NCBI RefSeq assembly: GCF_900102335.1
Contig: NZ_FNBM01000003.1
Coordinates: forward strand, 1 to 64,000
Length of the DNA stretch: 64,000 nt
Source: Phytopseudomonas seleniipraecipitans
GTDB taxonomy: Bacteria; Pseudomonadota; Gammaproteobacteria; Pseudomonadales; Pseudomonadaceae
Direction: 5' to 3'
The position numbers and the translations under genes are program-made. The notes beneath the pieces are model-generated. The model had not been told where the DNA came from. It did not search any database and worked only from the letters and a program-made list of their open reading frames with translations. Below are positions 56,386 to 64,000 of this stretch, piece after piece; the first letter of the stretch is position 1; each line of letters begins with the position of its first letter.

Positions 56386-57495
56386 TCATTCCGCCAACTG
56401 CGGATCAAGGGCGCGAACGTGCTCGACCTGCCAGCCGAGCGGGATCACATCACCGACGGCGAGCGCAGTATCGAGCTCGGCAATCGGTTGTTTGACGAAG
56501 AAGTCGGTCTTGCCGCACACCTCAAGGCGCACGCGCACGTGGTCACCGAGGTAAATGAACTCCGATACACGACCGGAAAACCGGTTGTCGCAGCCTTCGG
56601 CCGCGGCGTTCAGGCGAATGCGCTCGGGACGGATCGACAGGCTGACCGAGTCACCCGGCTGACCGACGTTGACGGCCAGGGCCTGAACCTTCTCGCCGCG
56701 GCTCAACTGCACGGTGCAGTTGTCGCCGTCGCGCGACACCAGCTCGCCGGCGAAGCGGTTGTTCTCGCCAATGAACTGGGCCACGAAGGTATTGCATGGC
56801 GCCTCGTAGAGTTCGCGCGGCGGAGCGATCTGCTGGATCTCGCCCTGGTGGAACACGGCGACGCGATCGGACATGGTCAGCGCTTCGCTCTGGTCGTGGG
56901 TCACGTACACCACGGTCACGCCGAGGCGCTGGTGGATGTGCTTGATCTCCATCTGCATGTGCTCGCGCAGTTGCTTGTCCAGCGCGCCGAGGGGTTCGTC
57001 CATCAACACCAGTTGCGGCTCGAACACCAGCGCGCGGGCCAGGGCCACACGCTGCTGCTGACCACCGGAGAGCTGCGCCGGGTAACGGCCGGAGAAAGCG
57101 TCGAGTTGCACCATGGACAAGGAGCGCTTGACCTTCTCGGCGACGTCGGCCTTGCTCATGCCGCGCACGGTCAGGGGAAACGCCAGGTTCTCGGCCACGG
57201 TCATGTGCGGGAACAGCGCGTAGTTCTGAAACACCATGCCAATGTCACGCTTGTGCGGCGGCACGTTGTTGAGGCGCTTGCCAGCCAGGGTGATTTCGCC
57301 GGCCGTGGGCGTTTCGAAACCGGCCAGCATCATCAGGCTTGTGGTCTTGCCGGAGCCGGACGGCCCGAGCAGGGTCAGGAACTCGCCTTTGCGAATATCC
57401 AGATTGAGGTCTTTGACGATCAGGTTCTCGCCGTCATAGCTTTTCTGCACGCCACGAAAGCTGACCAGGATGTCGTTCGAAGAAGTGTCGCCCAT
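56386..57495 (-). CDS. agtA: ABC transporter ATPase (PotA-like), AgtA
   Basis: Cytoplasmic motor of the importer, 369 residues. Walker A LLGPSGSGKTTSLMM near 45, signature LSGGQQQRVALARAL near 143, Walker B LVLMDEPLGALD, H-loop VYVTHDQSEALT. A C-terminal TOBE domain (about 280-360) fits the PotA type. The ATG at 57495 has AGGTG upstream; an in-frame GTG lies just ahead. First gene of the operon and downstream of the agtS-agtR genes on the same strand. Confidence 0.88.
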   Translation of the reverse strand: MGDTSSNDILVSFRGVQKSYDGENLIVKDLNLDIRKGEFLTLLGPSGSGKTTSLMMLAGFETPTAGEITLAGKRLNNVPPHKRDIGMVFQNYALFPHMTVAENLAFPLTVRGMSKADVAEKVKRSLSMVQLDAFSGRYPAQLSGGQQQRVALARALVFEPQLVLMDEPLGALDKQLREHMQMEIKHIHQRLGVTVVYVTHDQSEALTMSDRVAVFHQGEIQQIAPPRELYEAPCNTFVAQFIGENNRFAGELVSRDGDNCTVQLSRGEKVQALAVNVGQPGDSVSLSIRPERIRLNAAAEGCDNRFSGRVSEFIYLGDHVRVRLEVCGKTDFFVKQPIAELDTALAVGDVIPLGWQVEHVRALDPQLAE

Positions 57496-57600
57496 CACCG
57501 CACCTGCCTGTTTTTCTACCGTGGCTCAAGCCTAGAACCGGGGTTAGAGCCTGAAAATCGGGCGTGCTGACAGTTTGATATAAGGCGGTCGGACACCTGA

Positions 57601-57620
57601 CTGTAGGGCGATCCCTACAG
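57601..57620. promoter_or_regulatory. Candidate AgtR-binding palindrome
   Basis: Perfect 8-bp inverted repeat CTGTAGGG/CCCTACAG with a CGAT gap. It lies 106 bases upstream of the ABC ATPase start and 93 bases past the response-regulator stop codon. NarL/LuxR-type regulators bind such two-fold sites. Confidence 0.45.
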
Positions 57621-57712
57621 CGATGTCGTGGATGGGCAAGAAGCAGACGCGCAGACCTCATGGGCCGGCAGCGCGGCCCGAAAGGTGTGTCGCGAACAGA
57701 TATGCCGGGCTG

Positions 57713-58342
57713 TCAGACCAGCTTGTGCTCGACGGCGTAACGCACCAGGTCGGCGACCGAGTGCAGGTTGAGCTTCTGCATCAGCCGCGCCTTGTGGGTG
57801 CTGATGGTCTTGCTGCTGAGCGCCAGGTGCGCGGCAATCTCGTTGACGCCCTCGCCCTGCACCAGCCGCTCGAACACCGAGAACTCACGCTCGGACAGGC
57901 GCGCGTGGGGCGGTCGCGAGTCGGTCAGCCCCACCTCGAAAACCATCCGGTCGGCCAGGTCCGGGTCGATATAGCGCCCGCCTGCCGCCACCTTGCGGAT
58001 CGCGGTGAGCAGCAGCGCCGGGTCGCTGTCCTTGGTGGCGTAACCGGCCGCGCCAATCTTCAGCGCACGGGCGGCCATCTGCGCCTCGTCGTGCATCGAC
58101 AGCACCAGGATCGCCGGTGGCTGGGCCAGGGCGCGAATCCGCGGAATCGCTTCCAGGCCATTGACGCCAGGCATAGAGATATCCAGCAGCACCACCTCGC
58201 AGGGCGTATTGCGCAGGGTTTCCAGCAATTGCTCGCCGTTACTTGCCTCGCCGACTACCTGCAGGTCGCGGGCCATGCCGATCAGCTGCTTGATGCCCTC
58301 GCGGACGATGGTGTGGTCTTCCGCCACCAGTACTCGGATCAC
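57713..58342 (-). CDS. agtR: LuxR/NarL-type response regulator, AgtR
   Basis: A 209-residue response regulator. The receiver domain (1-120) has the phospho-accepting Asp54 in VVLLDISMPGVNG, and a LuxR-type helix-turn-helix (about 145-205, LVQGEGVNEIAAHLALSSKT) follows. Encoded 15 bases after its sensor kinase. Proposed to switch on the adjacent ABC importer, as AgtR does in P. aeruginosa. Confidence 0.88.
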   Translation of the reverse strand: MIRVLVAEDHTIVREGIKQLIGMARDLQVVGEASNGEQLLETLRNTPCEVVLLDISMPGVNGLEAIPRIRALAQPPAILVLSMHDEAQMAARALKIGAAGYATKDSDPALLLTAIRKVAAGGRYIDPDLADRMVFEVGLTDSRPPHARLSEREFSVFERLVQGEGVNEIAAHLALSSKTISTHKARLMQKLNLHSVADLVRYAVEHKLV

Positions 58343-58357
58343 GTGCTCAGCCTCTGC

Positions 58358-60760
58358 TCAGTCATTGGATACACACTCCTGCAGCGGCACCCTGACGCGC
58401 AACAGCGTACCTTCGCCAGGGCGGCTGTCGAGGGTCAATTGCCCACCCAGCATCAACACGCGCTCGCGCATGCCCACCAGGCCGAAGGAATCGGCGCGCA
58501 CCGCGGCGGGATGAAAGCCACTGCCGTCGTCGCTGATCGACAGATGCAGGCTGTCGCCCAGCCACTCCAGACGCACGGTCACGGTGTGCGCTTGGGCATG
58601 GCGCATCACGTTGGTCAGCGACTCCTGCAGGATGCGAAACAGCCCGGTCGCCTTGGCATCGCTGAGTGGCGGCAGGTGTTCGGGCACCTCGACCAGGCAG
58701 GGAATCTGCGTGCGCGCTTCGAAGCGCCGCGCCTGCCATTCGATGGCCGAGGCGATACCGGCATCGAGAATCGGCGGGCGCAGCGCAGTGGCCACGTCAC
58801 GTACCAGCTGGAACAACTGGGCGATCAGCTTCTTCATGTTGTCCAGGCGCTCGCGCAGCCCGGGATCGAGATCGGCAAAGCCCAGCTCACACATCGAGGT
58901 CTCCAGCTTGAGCACGGTCAGCACCTGGCCCAGCTCGTCATGCACCTCACGGGCAATGCGCGCCTTTTCCTCTTCGCGCACGCTCTCCAAGTGCGCCGAC
59001 AGATCGCGCAGGCGCACCTGGGAGTCGGCCAGCGCCAGCTCGTTGCGCTTGTTGTCGCTGATGTCCCAGACCACGCCATCCCAGATCAGCCGGCCATCGG
59101 CCATGCGCCGGGCCATGGCCTTGATGTCGACCCAGCGCGACTCGCCAGTGTGGGTCAGCATGCGTCCCTGCCAGTGCCAGTCGCTGTCGCTATCGAAGGC
59201 CTGGTCCTGAACACGGTGGTAGTCGGCCTTGTCATCGGGGTGCACCAGGCTGCGCAGGCCATGATCCGGCGCCAGCAATGTCGCCGCCGGATAACCGACC
59301 AGGCTATCGCTGCCCTCGCCGATGAACGCGAACAGCGCCGGGTCGCCCGGGCGGGCGCGCTCCAGGCGGAACACCACGCCAGGGACGTTGGACGCGATGC
59401 CCTGCAGCCGTGCCTCACTCTCCTGCAACGCGGCCAGGGCGCGGCGGCGCTCGGTGACATCGGTGATGAACACCACCAGGTATTCGGTATCGCGGTACTG
59501 CAGAAAGCTCAGCGATACGTCCACCGGCAGGCGGCTGCCATCAGCGCGCAGGCACTCGGTTTCGAAACGTGGCGGTCGCTCGTCGCCCTTGCGCGCCAGC
59601 CGCCACAGGTTGAGCCAACGGTCCATGTTCAGGCTCGGCTCGAAATCGCTCAGCGGCCGGTCGACCACGCCACCACTGCGACAACCGAGCATCGTCTCGG
59701 CAGCGCGGTTGGCGTACCGCACGTGGCTGTCCCAGTTGACCCAGAGGATGCCCACCGTGCTGTTGTCGATGGAGAACTGCGACAGCCGCAGCGCATCGCG
59801 GGCCACCTCGCGCAGCTCGATTTCGTGGCGCGCGGCGAGCAGGCGAAACTCCAGGGTGTCCCGCTGGCGGCGCATCCATAGCGCCAATAACAGCGCGAAC
59901 ACCAACAGCAGGCCGAGCAGCAGACTGATCCCGCGCCAGAAGCTCGACGAGTTCTCCTGCTGCAGATAACTCGGCGGCAGCCAGCGGTTGTGCAAGTCGT
60001 CCAGCTCGCGGGCCGATACACTGCGCAGCGCGACATCGACGATGCCGGACAGCGCCGGCCAGTCACGCCGGGAGGCGACCCGCAGCAACTGCGGAAAGCC
60101 GATATCGCCGACGATGGCCAGGCCGAGGAACTCCGGCTCGCGGGACAGCCGCCCCAATTGCGCCTCATCGAGCACCGCGTAGCTGGCCTGCTGATTGAGC
60201 ACGCGCTGCAGCGCCTGACGCGGTGAGCTGGCGATCTCCAGCTTGAGCCTCGGGTAGCTGCTGCGCAGGTAATCGAGCACGGCGTCGGATACCTTCAAGG
60301 CCACCGGCGAGCGGCCGTCGAGCTGTTCCAGATCGACCGAGCCGCCGCTGTCACGCTCGCCAATCAACAGGTGCGACACACGCAGGAAGGGATCGGAAAA
60401 CACCCATCGGCGCAGCCCGGAGGGCGTCTGGCCAAGACCGCTGGCCAGATCGATCTGGTCGTTGTGCAGCGCCTGCTCCAGCTCCTCGACGCTCTGGAAG
60501 GTTCGCCAGCGCAGCTGCACGCCCATCAGCGTGGCGAGGGTGTTCATCATCTCCACATTGGCACCGGTAAGACGATGCAATCGCCGGTCGAGCTGGGCGT
60601 ACGGCGCCTGCAACACGACGCCGGCACGCAGTACCGGATGCTCGGCGAGCCACTGCTGCTGGGCAGCATCGAAAATCGCCGCAGGTGCGGGCGGCGGCTC
60701 GTCGGCCCACAACGCAGGCGACGCGCTCAGCAGCAGAAGAAACAGCCAGCGGTGGATCAT
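58358..60760 (-). CDS. agtS: Sensor histidine kinase with periplasmic binding domain, AgtS
   Basis: An 800-residue membrane sensor. Signal peptide (1-19), a solute-binding-protein-like domain (about 30-262) outside the membrane, one helix (about 272-294, LLLGLLLVFALLLALWM), two PAS domains (about 325-440 and 455-575), a HisKA_3 dimerisation domain with the phospho-histidine in REVHDELGQVL near 612, and a HATPase domain to the end. The binding domain should sense the importer's substrate directly. Confidence 0.88.
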   Translation of the reverse strand: MIHRWLFLLLLSASPALWADEPPPAPAAIFDAAQQQWLAEHPVLRAGVVLQAPYAQLDRRLHRLTGANVEMMNTLATLMGVQLRWRTFQSVEELEQALHNDQIDLASGLGQTPSGLRRWVFSDPFLRVSHLLIGERDSGGSVDLEQLDGRSPVALKVSDAVLDYLRSSYPRLKLEIASSPRQALQRVLNQQASYAVLDEAQLGRLSREPEFLGLAIVGDIGFPQLLRVASRRDWPALSGIVDVALRSVSARELDDLHNRWLPPSYLQQENSSSFWRGISLLLGLLLVFALLLALWMRRQRDTLEFRLLAARHEIELREVARDALRLSQFSIDNSTVGILWVNWDSHVRYANRAAETMLGCRSGGVVDRPLSDFEPSLNMDRWLNLWRLARKGDERPPRFETECLRADGSRLPVDVSLSFLQYRDTEYLVVFITDVTERRRALAALQESEARLQGIASNVPGVVFRLERARPGDPALFAFIGEGSDSLVGYPAATLLAPDHGLRSLVHPDDKADYHRVQDQAFDSDSDWHWQGRMLTHTGESRWVDIKAMARRMADGRLIWDGVVWDISDNKRNELALADSQVRLRDLSAHLESVREEEKARIAREVHDELGQVLTVLKLETSMCELGFADLDPGLRERLDNMKKLIAQLFQLVRDVATALRPPILDAGIASAIEWQARRFEARTQIPCLVEVPEHLPPLSDAKATGLFRILQESLTNVMRHAQAHTVTVRLEWLGDSLHLSISDDGSGFHPAAVRADSFGLVGMRERVLMLGGQLTLDSRPGEGTLLRVRVPLQECVSND

Positions 60761-60951
60761 GCTCGGGCACCGAGAAAGCGCAGGAAGGTAGCGCGGCGAG
60801 ACCGCCGCTAAAGCCGCATTAAGCTACACCAGCAGCAAACAAATCCACGACAACGTGCTGCCGCCCGCGTATCGCCAGCGGCCGTCTTGTAGCTTGCACT
60901 GCAACGCCAACAGCCCCTAGGCTCATCACCATCCATTATTCGGGCAACACG

Positions 60952-61920
60952 ATGACGCGCTTTCGATATTCGCCCCGCCACTTGCTGGGCCTGACGCTGC
61001 TGAGCACTGCCCTGGCTACAGCGGGCGAGCAGCCTCCAGCGACCGAAACAGGCAAGAAAGATGATGCCGCTGTCGAGCAGCGTGCGCCGCTGGCCGAGCG
61101 CAGCGAACTCGAGGCGCTGGCGCTCGAACGTCAGCTGGCGGCCGCTGAGCAACAGCGTCTGGATGCCGCCGGAGCGCCATTTCTCGCCCTCTGGTTGCCG
61201 GCCAACGACCCGGCGCCCAAGGGTGCGGTGATTTTGCTGCCGGGCGATGAGGAAAACGCCGATGCGCCGCGGACCATTGGCCCACTGCGGCACAAACTGC
61301 CGGATGCCGGCTGGCACAGCCTGAGCCTCAGCCTGCCTGATCCGCAAGGCGCCAGCCTGCCGGTGCGGGTCGCCGAGCCGCCAGCAGCCAAGGTTGAAGC
61401 CACCGCCGAGCAATCGCCAGAAGCAGCCGCAGCCGCCGAACCGGCGCCACCAGTCGAGTCAGCCCCCAGCGCCGAGGCCGTGCGTGCCGCTCATGTCGAG
61501 CGGGTGTTCGCCCGCATCGACGCCGGCATCGCCTTTGCCGAGCAGCAACAGGCCAAAAGCGTAGTGCTGTTGGGGCATGGCAGCGGCGCCTATTGGGCTA
61601 CCCGCTACATGGCCGAGCGCAAGCCGGCGACCATTACCCATTTGCTCTTGGTGGACATCCGCCAGCCAGAAGGCTTCGCGTCGCCGATCAATGACCTGTT
61701 GGCACAAATCACCGCAAGCGTGGGTGATTTCTACTACCGGGACAGCGTGACAGCACGTGAGGCGGCACTGCAGCGCAAGCAGCTCAGTCAACGGCAGAAG
61801 CAACCCACCTTCGTGCAGGTTGGCCTGGATGCGTTACCAGGCAACCCCGCAGTCGGCGAGGAGCAGCTGTTCCGTCGCCTGCGCGGTTGGCTCGACAAGC
61901 AGACCGGCGGCAACAAGTAG
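60952..61920 (+). CDS. DUF3530 family protein (alpha/beta-hydrolase-like)
   Basis: A 322-residue exported protein of unknown function. A signal peptide ends near TALATAGEQ; a polar, Ala/Glu/Pro-rich stretch follows at about 145-185. A hydrolase-like core has the strand-turn motif VVLLGHGSGAYWATRY near residue 205, with serine in the nucleophile-elbow position. Whether the triad is complete is unclear. It is divergent from agtS. Confidence 0.8.
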   Translation: MTRFRYSPRHLLGLTLLSTALATAGEQPPATETGKKDDAAVEQRAPLAERSELEALALERQLAAAEQQRLDAAGAPFLALWLPANDPAPKGAVILLPGDEENADAPRTIGPLRHKLPDAGWHSLSLSLPDPQGASLPVRVAEPPAAKVEATAEQSPEAAAAAEPAPPVESAPSAEAVRAAHVERVFARIDAGIAFAEQQQAKSVVLLGHGSGAYWATRYMAERKPATITHLLLVDIRQPEGFASPINDLLAQITASVGDFYYRDSVTAREAALQRKQLSQRQKQPTFVQVGLDALPGNPAVGEEQLFRRLRGWLDKQTGGNK

Positions 61921-61969
61921 ACGCCCGTCTCGCCTCCGCCCCTGCTATCCCATATGAGTGACACTGCAC

Positions 61970-62728
61970 TCAGCGGAAGCCCTGACGCTGGCGGATCAGG
62001 GCATAGGCGTTGTGTAGCTCGCGGGTTTTCTCGGTGGCTTCGCGGACCTTATCGGGCGCGGCACCGCTGCCGGCCAACTTGTCCGGATGATGACGACTCA
62101 GCAGCCGCCGGTAGGCCTTCTTGATCTGCTGCGCGTCGCTGTCGGCGGTCACACCCAGCAGGCGCAGCGCCTGCTGGTAGCTGTCCGGCGCTGCGGTCGG
62201 CGGGCCTCGACGGGGTGAGTAAGCGGCATTGAGCGCTTCTTGCGACTGCGCCGAAACACCCAGCCATTGGCCCCATAACAGAATCAGCTCGCGCTCGGCC
62301 TGCCCGACCCGCCCGTCCGCCCAGGCCATGCGCCAGCAGGCGCGTAGCAGCGCATCCGCATCGCTACGTCGACGCTGCAGGGCGCCACGCAGGTTGTCCT
62401 GACCGGTCTTGCCGCGGGAAAAGGCCTCGATGGCAGCAGCCTTACCCGCCTCACCAGCAGACAGTCGCTGCATTTCGGCACGCGCCTGACGGATATGCGC
62501 CTGCTGCACCACACCGTCACTTTTCGCTAGGCGACCCAGCATCACGAACAACAGCTGCTCATCGTCCACCGCCGGCCGACTGCGCAAGCGTTCACCCAGC
62601 GCGCGCCAGCCGCGCAGGCCAAGGCGCCGGTCAAGCACCTGCCCCAGCAAGCCACCGAGCAACAGGCCAGGAATACTCGCCAGCGCATAGCCTGCCACGG
62701 CGCCGAGCAACGTCAGGGGCCAGTACAT
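61970..62728 (-). CDS. DjlA-like co-chaperone (TerB plus J domain)
   Basis: A 252-residue membrane-anchored DnaK partner. One N-terminal helix (about residues 3-28, LTLLGAVAGYALASIPGLLL), a TerB/DjlA middle domain (about 55-165) and a C-terminal J domain with the HPD motif (LLSRHHPDKLAGS). The start at 62728 is two bases past the murU stop codon; the frame extends to 62815. It follows amgK and murU on the same strand. Confidence 0.88.
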   Translation of the reverse strand: MYWPLTLLGAVAGYALASIPGLLLGGLLGQVLDRRLGLRGWRALGERLRSRPAVDDEQLLFVMLGRLAKSDGVVQQAHIRQARAEMQRLSAGEAGKAAAIEAFSRGKTGQDNLRGALQRRRSDADALLRACWRMAWADGRVGQAERELILLWGQWLGVSAQSQEALNAAYSPRRGPPTAAPDSYQQALRLLGVTADSDAQQIKKAYRRLLSRHHPDKLAGSGAAPDKVREATEKTRELHNAYALIRQRQGFR

Positions 62729-62729
62729 T

Positions 62730-64000
<1,271 letters not shown>

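Noticed and set aside
57623..59881. 752-residue open frame on the plus strand opposite agtS/agtR
   Set aside because: It lies fully antisense to two clear two-component genes with intact motifs. High GC content leaves long stop-free antisense frames; no domain is recognisable.

Overview
The window is chromosomal DNA of a gamma-proteobacterium of the genus Pseudomonas. The evidence is the vfr, coq7, erpA, ampDE, nadC, trpGDC, trpE-gph-rpe, agt-type ABC/two-component and amgK-murU gene sets, GC-rich coding sequence, and Pseudomonas-type tandem rRNA promoters at the left edge. Most genes are housekeeping. Order and neighbours resemble the P. aeruginosa PAO1 tyrS-to-amgK stretch as I remember it, with several foreign or relocated blocks inserted, so a species of another Pseudomonas lineage is likely; the exact species cannot be told from sequence alone.

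Layout. 1-340: four tandem promoters that fire leftward out of the window, presumably into an rRNA operon. 352-12506: tyrS, M23 peptidase-anmK, erpA, bactofilin and DUF6776 genes, hemJ, a zinc-ribbon DUF805 protein, an SDR, a Ycf46-like AAA ATPase, coq7, an OsmC protein and vfr. 12545-27222: a complete fructose PTS regulon (fruBKA plus divergent fruR), an AsmA protein, tatD, ampDE, a DUF1631 protein and nadC. 27276-29944: trpGDC with its own tryptophan leader peptide. 30159-31400: a GAF sensor kinase. 31397-36197: a phage/pyocin-type lysis module with regulators but no tail genes. 36201-43324: a GntR-controlled 5-oxoproline-type cluster (YcsG transporter, PxpA, YcsI, fused PxpBC, biotin carboxylase). 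43524-46592: trpE (with a second, paralogous leader peptide), gph and rpe. 47062-52729: a sigma-54-controlled set made of a semialdehyde dehydrogenase, a permease, an iron alcohol dehydrogenase and an enhancer-binding protein. 53110-60760: an Agt-like polyamine/GABA-type ABC transporter and its two-component system. 60952-64000: a DUF3530 protein, a DjlA-like protein, murU and amgK (cut by the window end).

The most interesting part is the trpE-trpG interval. In P. aeruginosa this is the R/F-pyocin locus. Here no capsid, tail or fibre gene is present. What remains is a lambda-like order: S24 repressor and PrtN-like activator, a divergent Q-like antiterminator, a non-coding stretch with a promoter and terminator (like pR'-tR'), holin, a leaderless GH5 glycosidase, a lambda-R-type transglycosylase and nested Rz/Rz1 spanins. 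The genes look intact. A self-contained, damage-inducible lysis device that also releases a polysaccharide hydrolase is a reasonable hypothesis. A second coherent story is the C4/C5 region at 47-61 kb: a GABA/5-aminovalerate-type transporter with its sensor next to a sigma-54-driven alcohol dehydrogenase plus semialdehyde dehydrogenase, which together could feed 4-hydroxybutyrate or a related hydroxy acid into succinate.

Small repeats sit between genes: two inverted copies of a 92-bp element flanking trpE-gph-rpe, a 265-bp element with 18-bp terminal inverted repeats at 52.8-53.1 kb, and two REP-like copies near 46.7-47.0 kb. I saw no CRISPR array, tRNA, transposase or integrase gene.
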